DNA of 15,144 nucleotides, taken from contig DBBD01000019.1 of the NCBI GenBank assembly GCA_002292015.1, forward strand, positions 1 to 15,144, read 5' to 3'. The notes below the pieces were generated by a model. That model was not told the DNA's origin, searched no databases, and saw nothing but the letters and a program-made list of their open reading frames with translations. Within the stretch, counting starts at the first letter, position 1. Every line of letters begins with the position of its first letter. Position numbers and translations under genes: made by a program. Origin of the DNA: Firmicutes bacterium UBA993 (GTDB lineage Bacteria; Bacillota; Dethiobacteria; DTU022). Shown piece after piece: positions 1-5,665 of the stretch.

Positions 1-35
1 GATGCGGATTCTTTACCGATTGCAGAACCGGACAT
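1..35 (-). CDS. 5' end of an unidentified gene (partial, runs off the window)
   Basis: Reading leftward, an ATG at 35-33 opens a frame that stays open to the window edge and encodes MSGSAIGKESA. A good ribosome site (AGGTGAG) lies a few bases before the ATG, and a sigma-A-like promoter lies about 40 bases further upstream, so this is very probably a true gene start. Eleven residues are too few to name the product. It is on the same strand as hpt, downstream of it, but has its own promoter. Confidence 0.6.
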   Translation of the reverse strand, partial: MSGSAIGKESA

Positions 36-69
36 AAAACTCACCTGCTTTTCATATATTCCTACTTCC

Positions 70-98
70 ATATTATATGATTAAATCAATTTCGTCAA
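70..98 (-). promoter_or_regulatory. Sigma-A-like promoter for the gene starting at 35
   Basis: On the minus strand TTGACG (98-93) is followed after 15 bases by TATAAT (77-72), or after 17 bases by the overlapping TAATAT (75-70). The region is AT-rich and lies just upstream of the AGGTGAG ribosome site and ATG of the partial gene. The two possible -10 boxes leave the exact register open. Confidence 0.6.
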
Positions 99-178
99 CC
101 CCGACTGCGACCAGAATAAGATCCTATTTATAAAGCAATAGCCAATATACCAAGCGTTAAAGATAAACAGAACAAGAA

Positions 179-736
179 TCAGGAGCGGTCGAACTCAGCG
201 ATGAACTGTAGGTTGCGGTATCTTTCCTTGTAGTCGAGGCCATAGCCGACCACGTAAATATTAGGCAGATCAAAACCCTTGTATTCAACGGGCACCCCGA
301 CAATGCGCCGTGCTTCAACATTGACCATGGTGCAGACTTTAAGGCTGGCCGGGTTCCTCGTTTTAAGATTGCGGATTAGGTAACCAAGGCTTAAACCGGT
401 ATCAACAATGTCCTCCACAATCAACACATGCTTGTCGGTGATGCTCAGTTCCAGATCCTTGGTAATCCGCACCACCCCGGCTGGGCCTGATGTGTCGTTG
501 TAGTGAGAGATACTGATGAAATCCAAAGCAAAAGGAATGTGCATCTTACGGCTCAGATCAACTATAAAGTAGGTACTCCCCCTGAGCACACCGACCAGAA
601 TCAGCTCTTTTCCCGCGTATTCCTCCGAAATCCGCCGGCCGAGCTCGAGCACTTTGGCTTCAATCTCTTCCTGCGTGATGATAATTTTCAATTGATCATC
701 TTTGTATGATTTTTTTGGGTTTATTTCGTTTACCAT
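179..736 (-). CDS. hpt: Hypoxanthine phosphoribosyltransferase
   Basis: This is a cytoplasmic purine-salvage enzyme that joins hypoxanthine (often guanine too) with PRPP to give IMP or GMP. The 185-residue protein shows the type I PRTase signature: the VLRGS loop near 50-54, the flexible catalytic loop near 75-87 (SISHYND), and the PRPP-binding motif VLIVEDIVDTG at 104-114 with the acidic pair E108/D109. The length is normal, with about 15 extra residues before the usual family start. The ATG at 736 is preceded by GAGGG at a good distance. It overlaps the end of the upstream kinase-like gene by 7 bases (ATGGTAA), so translation is probably coupled. No hairpin terminator is visible after its stop. 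The family assignment is secure; base specificity is inferred from the family. Confidence 0.95.
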   Translation of the reverse strand: MVNEINPKKSYKDDQLKIIITQEEIEAKVLELGRRISEEYAGKELILVGVLRGSTYFIVDLSRKMHIPFALDFISISHYNDTSGPAGVVRITKDLELSITDKHVLIVEDIVDTGLSLGYLIRNLKTRNPASLKVCTMVNVEARRIVGVPVEYKGFDLPNIYVVGYGLDYKERYRNLQFIAEFDRS

Positions 737-1692
737 TCTTCTCCCTCGTCACGATCGATACTGTGCTTTTTCAGCATGCTTTCAAACCCTTTTTTATCAA
801 TCAACCTGACCTGAATGTCGGGGTAAAGCTCTTTCATACGCTTGATTTTACGGGTTTTGCGCCAGGCCTGCTTCGGTTTCTGGGTGGTCAGTTCCACGTA
901 GAGATCCTGATCAACCAAGTAAAAATCGGGAGAAAATGCCTCCACCACGTTGCCTTCGCTATCCCACTCCAGCATGAAGGTTTTCGGCTCATATTCCCAT
1001 TTGATCCGGTAGAAATCGAGCATAGAGGAAAACTCTTCTTCACTGCGATGCATGAAGTGTCCATTTTCTTCCTCGACTGGGGTCCTGAAGGTCCGGTCTT
1101 CAAATTCGATCCCGCTCGGCCCATCTTTAAGCTCCCGCGGTTCGGCATGAACGCGGTAAGCAGTAACGATAATGTCTGCTGCATCTTCCAACCCCATTTT
1201 TTCGGTGTTCAACACCAGATCGTAGGCGCGCAGGTTTTTCCAGTTAACATCAAAGAGTTGGCGGTAATAGCGGCTGGTATCGCGATCCTGTTCTTTGACC
1301 AGCTTCACAGCAGTCTCAGTATTTAGATCGTAGAGTTTGGCTACCCTTTTAACCCGGTGTTTGAACTGGGCTATCACTTTAACATGAAGCGCCGGTGGAT
1401 AGTCGCGGAACAGCACCGAACCGCCGCGCCCGAGAATGAGCAGATTGTTGCGGATCGCCAGATCGTAGATATAGTCATGCATCGCCTCAATATAGCGGTG
1501 CGCTGCTTCGGCTAAACTTTCATCTTGGAGTGCAGTCTCGAGGAGCGGTGCCGGCTTTTCAAAACCTTGTTCAGAAAGGCCCTTAGTGATTGTTTCCTTG
1601 TTGACGAGCAGAAATCGCGTTTTTTCGGCCACCAGGCCGGCAATAGTTTCACCGCCGCTGCCGAATTCGCGCGATAATGTGATGACCCCCAA
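730..1692 (-). CDS. Cytidylate-kinase-like protein fused to a PD-(D/E)XK-like C-terminal domain
   Basis: Residues about 1-180 (of 320) resemble the cytidylate-kinase-like P-loop family: the start MGVITLSREFGSGG gives the nucleotide-binding loop, LGRGGS follows near 87-92, and the R/K-rich LID-like stretch QFKHRVKRV comes next. Whether it phosphorylates CMP is unknown. Residues about 215-310 form a second domain with SPDFYL (P255, D256) and YVELTTQK (E267, K272), which reads like the PD...E-x-K core of restriction-endonuclease-fold proteins, although the E-to-K spacing is wider than the classical form. I chose the TTG at 1692 because GGGGGG sits 7 bases before it and the protein then begins as the family usually does; an in-frame TTG at 1725 adds 11 residues but has no ribosome site. 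The gene overlaps hpt and sits behind a SigH-like promoter. Confidence 0.75.
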   Translation of the reverse strand: MGVITLSREFGSGGETIAGLVAEKTRFLLVNKETITKGLSEQGFEKPAPLLETALQDESLAEAAHRYIEAMHDYIYDLAIRNNLLILGRGGSVLFRDYPPALHVKVIAQFKHRVKRVAKLYDLNTETAVKLVKEQDRDTSRYYRQLFDVNWKNLRAYDLVLNTEKMGLEDAADIIVTAYRVHAEPRELKDGPSGIEFEDRTFRTPVEEENGHFMHRSEEEFSSMLDFYRIKWEYEPKTFMLEWDSEGNVVEAFSPDFYLVDQDLYVELTTQKPKQAWRKTRKIKRMKELYPDIQVRLIDKKGFESMLKKHSIDRDEGEEW

Positions 1693-1783
1693 TGACAAAC
1701 CCCCCGGTAACTTCCAGAAAGCCAATGTAGGTTGTCTTTACCGGTTTAACTGTTTGAGACTGCAGGTGCGCTTTGATGTCTTA

Positions 1784-1829
1784 CCTGCCTTATTCTTTAT
1801 TCGACGGCGCTTCTACCATTCCTGCCTTA
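1784..1829. repeat. Pair of 9-bp direct repeats upstream of the kinase-like gene
   Basis: CCTGCCTTA occurs at 1784-1792 and again at 1821-1829 (TAAGGCAGG on the minus strand). The second copy overlaps the -35 element of the SigH-like promoter; the first lies just inside the predicted transcript and has no matching -10. It may be chance or a duplicated control site. Confidence 0.4.
1797..1825 (-). promoter_or_regulatory. SigH-type promoter for the kinase-like/hpt unit
   Basis: On the minus strand GCAGGAATG (1825-1817) is followed after 11 bases by GTCGAATAA (1805-1797). This fits the published B. subtilis SigH consensus (RnAGGAWWW, then RnnGAATWW) in sequence and spacing. Transcription would begin near 1790, giving a leader of about 100 bases before the TTG start. 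No comparably good sigma-A promoter was seen for this gene. Confidence 0.6.
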
Positions 1830-1872
1830 AACCTTTGTCTTTGCCGGATATCGGAAAAAAAGTTTGTAGCGC

Positions 1873-1884
1873 ATGTGTACACAT
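1873..1884. promoter_or_regulatory. Perfect 12-bp palindrome with TGTACA core, upstream of the TA promoter
   Basis: ATGTGTACACAT is a perfect palindrome ending 6 bases before the -35 box at 1891. The central TGTACA is the hexamer reported at the core of the E. coli YefM-YoeB operator, and the first gene downstream encodes a Phd/YefM-family antitoxin. A role as a second operator is inferred. Confidence 0.45.
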
Positions 1885-1890
1885 AAAATG

Positions 1891-1919
1891 TTGACAGCAA
1901 AAAGAGATGCCCTTATACT
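1891..1919 (+). promoter_or_regulatory. Strong sigma-A promoter of the TA (and possibly chaperone) transcript
   Basis: TTGACA at 1891-1896 is a perfect -35 box. It is followed by exactly 17 bases and TATACT at 1914-1919, five of six matches to the -10 consensus. The start of transcription would fall near 1926, inside the palindrome at 1921-1943. This is the best sigma-A promoter in the window, and no equally good one is seen on this strand before dnaK. Confidence 0.85.
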
Positions 1920-1920
1920 T

Positions 1921-1943
1921 AATGTAGTGACAGTTACTACATT
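1921..1943. promoter_or_regulatory. Inverted-repeat operator overlapping the TA transcription start
   Basis: The perfect 8-base arms AATGTAGT (1921-1928) and ACTACATT (1936-1943) are separated by 7 bases. The element begins directly after the -10 box and ends directly before the GGAG ribosome site of the antitoxin. That is where type II antitoxins normally bind to repress their own operon. Autoregulation is inferred from position. Confidence 0.7.
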
Positions 1944-1957
1944 GGAGTGTGCCGGCA

Positions 1958-2245
1958 ATGAAAAAGAACTACATCGGTATCAGGGAAGCACGTATAAGTT
2001 TAAGCAAGCTAATTAAAGATGTTAAAAGCGGTATGGAAATAGTCATTACCGACCGGGGCACTCCGGTAGCCAGGCTGGTTCCGGCCCAGGGAATAGCGCT
2101 TAGCCTGGAAGAACGCTTAAAAAATTATGCCAGCTGCGGGTTAATCGATCTGTGCCCCCATACCGCGAGCCATATTGGCGCACCGGTAGAGCTACCCGCT
2201 GGAAGAGCCGGGCGAAACGGTAACGGAGAAGATAATAATGGCTGA
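1958..2245 (+). CDS. Type II antitoxin, Phd/YefM family
   Basis: This 95-residue DNA-binding antitoxin should bind its partner toxin through its C-terminal part and repress its own promoter through its N-terminal part. The N-terminal half is typical Phd/YefM (IGIREARISLSKLIKDV, then a VITDRGTPVARLVP strand pair near 27-42). It is followed by a LSLEERLKNYASCGLI helix and a G/N-rich, likely unstructured tail from about residue 75. The ATG at 1958 is chosen because GGAG ends 10 bases upstream; the in-frame GTG at 1949 is only 1 base from that GGAG. The last 8 bases overlap the start of the PIN toxin, a classic coupled TA arrangement. Antitoxins of this kind are usually degraded by Lon or Clp proteases under stress. 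Confidence 0.9.
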   Translation: MKKNYIGIREARISLSKLIKDVKSGMEIVITDRGTPVARLVPAQGIALSLEERLKNYASCGLIDLCPHTASHIGAPVELPAGRAGRNGNGEDNNG

Positions 2246-2678
2246 TCAGCTGGTTGTAATTTACTGGGACTCATCAGCGTTGCTCTCCTACCTTTTTAAG
2301 GATGATTATAGTGAACTGATGAAGGATAAAGCGCGCCAAAAAGGAATTCACCTGTTGACTGCGCTTGCCGCGGCTGAAGTATACACTGAAATCAGCCGCA
2401 TCCAGCGCGAAGAGCTGCTGCCGGCAGCAGTAATTGAGTACCTGCACGAGATGCTGGAAAGAGGTCCCTGGAGCAAGCTGAATATTGTACCAGACTGCAC
2501 ATCTTTGCGAGAACTGGCTTTGCGTTGGCCGCTTAAGGGATCCGGGCTCTGGCATCTGGCAGCAGCAAAAACCCTGCACCGGGAGTTTCCCGAGCTGATG
2601 ATTTTGACTATTGACCGGGAACTGGCCCAGGCTTCCCGGGGCGAAAAAATCAGGCTGTGCATTGCTTTAAGTGCTTGA
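2238..2678 (+). CDS. PIN-domain toxin (VapC-like), one catalytic acidic residue missing
   Basis: The 146-residue single PIN domain would be a Mg-dependent ribonuclease and the toxin partner of the preceding antitoxin. Visible are the first strand VIYWDSSALL (D11), the acidic helix AAEVYTEISR (E47), and the last acidic residue in ILTIDRELA (D126). The third conserved position, normally Asp in a motif like aDAlHLAaA, reads GSGLWHLAAA, with Gly103 (GGG codon at 2544-2546) in place of Asp. The frame is otherwise intact, so the protein may be weakly active or inactive while still binding the antitoxin. The ATG at 2238 has GGAG 9 bases upstream and overlaps the antitoxin stop. Only 35 bases separate its stop from the next gene on the same strand. 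Confidence 0.85.
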   Translation: MADQLVVIYWDSSALLSYLFKDDYSELMKDKARQKGIHLLTALAAAEVYTEISRIQREELLPAAVIEYLHEMLERGPWSKLNIVPDCTSLRELALRWPLKGSGLWHLAAAKTLHREFPELMILTIDRELAQASRGEKIRLCIALSA

Positions 2679-2713
2679 TGAACAGATCAAAAAGCGAAAG
2701 GAGAATATGAGGA

Positions 2714-3076
2714 ATGAAAATGTGGCGTTGTGAAGTTTGCGGTTACCTGCATGAAGGAGAAGAGCCTCCTGATTTCTGTCCCAAGTGTGGGGCACCAAAA
2801 GAAAAATTTGAACTGCTTGATGAAGAAGAGGCAGAAATGATGCGCAGTGCGCTGGCTACCAGGGAAAAGTATGCTGAAATCTTAGAACACTTAGAAACCG
2901 TTCATGTTCTGGCCCAGCAGGGAATTGACCTGAACCTAGATGACGGGTGCAACGAGATTTTCGGCCAGACTCAGAAAGATATAGAAAACATTAAGCAGAT
3001 GATTAAGGAAGAGCTGGCCGGTCATGCCCAGGAATGCATCTGGGTTAAAGTGGCCAGTGACGGCTTGCTGGATTAA
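2714..3076 (+). CDS. Rubredoxin-like domain protein with helical C-terminal part
   Basis: This 120-residue protein begins with a short rubredoxin knuckle domain of the kind found at the end of rubrerythrins: C6-x2-C9, a 12-residue loop (GYLHEGEEPPDF), then C22-x2-C25. It should bind one iron (or zinc) atom. Residues 33-107 look mostly helical and acidic, with two more cysteines (C79, C108) and several histidines. I do not recognise a named family for this part. It is not a full rubrerythrin, because the di-iron helix pairs are missing. The start at 2714 has AAAGGAG ending 10 bases upstream. It sits 35 bases after the toxin and 31 bases before dnaK, so it is probably co-transcribed. A redox or metal-sensing role beside the chaperones is possible but unproven. 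Confidence 0.75.
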   Translation: MKMWRCEVCGYLHEGEEPPDFCPKCGAPKEKFELLDEEEAEMMRSALATREKYAEILEHLETVHVLAQQGIDLNLDDGCNEIFGQTQKDIENIKQMIKEELAGHAQECIWVKVASDGLLD

Positions 3077-3107
3077 CATTAACGAAATTAAAATTGAGGT
3101 GAAAATA

Positions 3108-4997
3108 ATGGGAAAAGCAGTAGGAATCGACCTCGGCACTACCTTCTCCGCTGTGGCGGTAATAGAAGGCGGAAAGCCGGAGGTAATCACCAATGCAGAA
3201 GGATCGAGGACTACGCCCTCGGTAGTAGCGTTTAAAGCTTCCGGTGAAAGGCTGGTCGGCCAAGTCGCTAAAAGGCAGGCTGCTCTTAATCCGGAGAAAA
3301 CCCTCTTTTCCGTAAAGAGGTTTATTGGACGCCAGTTCAACGAGGTTGAAGCCGAAAGAAAACTGGTGCCTTACAATGTAGAAGCCGGGCCCAATAATGC
3401 AGTGCGTTTTGTTGTCGGCGACAAAAAATACGCCCCGGAAGAAGTCTCGGCCCTGGTCCTGAAAAAGCTGGTTGAAGATGCCGGAAAGTACTTAGGCGAA
3501 AAAGTGACCGATGCTGTAATCACTGTGCCGGCCTATTTTAACGATGCGCAACGCCAGGCAACAAAAGATGCCGGGAAAATTGCCGGGTTGAACGTCTTAA
3601 GGATCATCAATGAGCCAACAGCTGCTTCGTTGGCCTACGGCTTGGATAAGAAGAGCAATGAGACAATCCTGGTTTTCGATTTAGGAGGCGGAACTTTTGA
3701 CGTTTCGATCCTCGAGGTAGGCGACGGGGTGTTTGAAGTTAAATCGACCAACGGTGATACCCATCTTGGTGGCGATAACTTCGACAAGGCTGTAGTTGAC
3801 TGGCTGGCTGAGGAGTTTAAAAAAGATCAGGGAATTGACCTGCGCCTGGACAAACAGGCGCTGCAGCGTCTGATCGAGGCGGCAGAGAAAGCAAAAATTG
3901 AGCTCTCTTCAACAACCGAGACCGCGATCAGCATCCCTTTTATCACTGCCGGAGCCGACGGGCCCAAGCACCTCGACACCAAGCTATCCAGGGCCAAGTT
4001 TGATGACCTGACCCACAGCCTGGTTGAGCGCTGCCGCGGACCGGTAAAAGCAGCGTTGGCTGACGCCAAGTTAAGCGAAAAAGAGATCGACGAGGTAATC
4101 TTGGTCGGCGGTTCGACACGGGTTCCGGCTGTGCAAAAGCTGGTGCGCGAAATGATCGGCAAAGATCCGAACCAGAGTGTTAACCCTGACGAAGTTGTCG
4201 CGCTTGGTGCTGCAATTCAAGCCGGAGTGCTGTCTGGTGAAATGGAAGATGTTGTGCTGCTCGACGTGACCCCACTGTCTCTCGGAGTAGAAACACTAGG
4301 CGGAGTAATGACTAAAATTATTGAGCGCAATACTACGATTCCAACCAGGCACAGCGAAACTTTCTCGACCGCTGAAGACAACCAGCCGGCCGTCGACATC
4401 CATGTGCTGCAGGGTGAACGCGAGTTGGCCAAAGATAATCGTTCGTTAGGCCAGTTTAAACTAGAAGGCATAGCCCGGGCTCCACGGGGAACGCCGCAAA
4501 TTGAGGTCTCTTTCGACATCGACGCCAACGGTATTCTTAAGGTGAGCGCGAAAGACAAAGGTACGGGAAAGGAGCAGGTTATAACAATTAGTGGCTCAAC
4601 TAACCTCGACCAGGGAGAAATTGATCGGATGGTTAATGAGGCCAGTCAGCACAGTGAAGAAGATAAGCGGCGCCGGAAAGAGATTGATGAGCGCAACGAA
4701 GCCGACAGCCTGGTCTACCAGGTTGAACGCCAGATTAGCGAGTTGGGCGATAAACTGCCGGTTCACGAAAAAGGCCGGCTGGATCAGACCTTAGGTGACC
4801 TGAAAACGGCGCTGAAAGAAAACGCTCCGCTTGATAAAATCCGCAGCCTGAAGAGCGATTTGCAGCAGGCTGCACACTCGCTTTCTGCAGCAGCCTACCA
4901 GCAGACACAGGCAGGCCCCGGTCCTCAAAGCTCTGGCGGCGGGCAGGCGACGGGCAGTGGAGACGAAGTAGTCGACGCTGAATTTGAAGAGCAGTAA
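3108..4997 (+). CDS. dnaK: Hsp70 chaperone DnaK
   Basis: This ATP-driven chaperone of 629 residues works with GrpE and the J-protein encoded next to it. Hsp70 motifs are in order: IDLGTTFSAVAV at the N-terminus (phosphate 1), VITVPAYFNDAQRQATKDAG, RIINEPTAASLAYG, FDLGGGTFDVS near 190-200 (phosphate 2), VGGSTRVPAVQ near 330 (adenosine), the VLLDVTPLSLG linker near 380, and a G/Q-rich tail ending VVDAEFEEQ. The ATG at 3108 is chosen because GAGGTG lies 6 bases upstream and the protein then starts MGKAVGIDLG; the frame is open further upstream inside the rubredoxin-like gene. It carries a stretch of about 20 residues after FIGRQ (near 3336-3398) that Gram-positive DnaKs lack. No CIRCE or HAIR operator is seen in the 31 bases upstream. 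Confidence 0.97.
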   Translation: MGKAVGIDLGTTFSAVAVIEGGKPEVITNAEGSRTTPSVVAFKASGERLVGQVAKRQAALNPEKTLFSVKRFIGRQFNEVEAERKLVPYNVEAGPNNAVRFVVGDKKYAPEEVSALVLKKLVEDAGKYLGEKVTDAVITVPAYFNDAQRQATKDAGKIAGLNVLRIINEPTAASLAYGLDKKSNETILVFDLGGGTFDVSILEVGDGVFEVKSTNGDTHLGGDNFDKAVVDWLAEEFKKDQGIDLRLDKQALQRLIEAAEKAKIELSSTTETAISIPFITAGADGPKHLDTKLSRAKFDDLTHSLVERCRGPVKAALADAKLSEKEIDEVILVGGSTRVPAVQKLVREMIGKDPNQSVNPDEVVALGAAIQAGVLSGEMEDVVLLDVTPLSLGVETLGGVMTKIIERNTTIPTRHSETFSTAEDNQPAVDIHVLQGERELAKDNRSLGQFKLEGIARAPRGTPQIEVSFDIDANGILKVSAKDKGTGKEQVITISGSTNLDQGEIDRMVNEASQHSEEDKRRRKEIDERNEADSLVYQVERQISELGDKLPVHEKGRLDQTLGDLKTALKENAPLDKIRSLKSDLQQAAHSLSAAAYQQTQAGPGPQSSGGGQATGSGDEVVDAEFEEQ

Positions 4998-5075
4998 TAG
5001 GGGTGTGGGAGTTTAAACATTAAATACATGCCGGATAGAACAGTAACTAAACGGCCTTAGACTGGAGGAATCCGG

Positions 5076-5594
5076 ATGGAAAGCACAAGGGGTAGTAATA
5101 CTAACAGTATCGAAACCAGTAAACGCAGTCTTGATGAAATCCTGCTACAGCAAAAAAAGCTTACCGAGTCTGAAGGAGAGCTTGCCGCCGAAAAAAACCG
5201 TCATCTGCGCACGAGGGCCGATTTTGAAAACTACCGCAAACGTGTTGAGCGCGAAGCAGAAACGAGCCGTCTGCAGGTAAAGAAAGAAATCCTGACCGAT
5301 TTATTGGAGTTTCTTGATTTCTTTGACCAGGCCCGCAGGCAGCTCCAGGACCCGGCCACAGCACAGGGCTTAGAGATTATGGCCCGCCGGTTTAATGATC
5401 TGTTGCAAAAATACGGGGTAAGGCCGGTGGAATGCACCGGCCTACCCTTCGATCCGGAAACGCAGGAAGGAATCGGCTATGTTGAGGCTGAAGAATGCCC
5501 GGAAGGCTGCGTGGCCGAGGAAATTTGCACCGGCTACATGTTAGGCGATATCTTGCTCAAACCGGCCCGGGTCATGGTCGCGAAAAAAAAGTAG
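5076..5594 (+). CDS. grpE: Nucleotide exchange factor GrpE
   Basis: GrpE releases ADP from DnaK. The 172-residue protein has a charged, low-complexity N-terminus (1-30) and a long coiled-coil dimerisation helix (about 30-90, including LRTRADFENYRKRVERE). It ends in the C-terminal beta domain with GLPFDPETQEGIGYV and the family signature GYMLGDILLKPARVMVA. The length is typical of GrpE. The ATG at 5076 follows GGAGG with a 7-base spacer, an excellent ribosome site. It lies 78 bases after dnaK with no terminator or clear promoter between. The gene order dnaK-grpE-dnaJ matches that of many bacteria outside the hrcA-led Firmicute operon. Confidence 0.96.
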   Translation: MESTRGSNTNSIETSKRSLDEILLQQKKLTESEGELAAEKNRHLRTRADFENYRKRVEREAETSRLQVKKEILTDLLEFLDFFDQARRQLQDPATAQGLEIMARRFNDLLQKYGVRPVECTGLPFDPETQEGIGYVEAEECPEGCVAEEICTGYMLGDILLKPARVMVAKKK

Positions 5595-5665
5595 GCCGCT
5601 GCTTACTTAATTATTCACAAATTGCACCAATATTCTTAGGTTAGCTGACGTATGGGGGAATGGTT

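Noticed and set aside
706..1326. Plus-strand frame of about 206 codons opposite the kinase-like gene
   Set aside because: It has no recognisable domain and lies antisense to a gene with clear family motifs, so it is a shadow of that gene's codon bias.
1849..1862. Imperfect palindrome around GGATATCGG followed by a run of A
   Set aside because: The T-run on the minus strand comes before rather than after the stem, so it does not form an intrinsic terminator for either flanking gene.
2355..2385. Possible promoter inside the toxin gene: TTGACT, 19 bases, TATACA
   Set aside because: The spacer is long and the -10 box matches only four of six positions, inside coding sequence. It is kept only as the main alternative to read-through from 1891.
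3065..3093. TTGCTG-17-TTAAAA just before dnaK
   Set aside because: Both boxes are poor, and the start of transcription would fall in or after the dnaK ribosome site.
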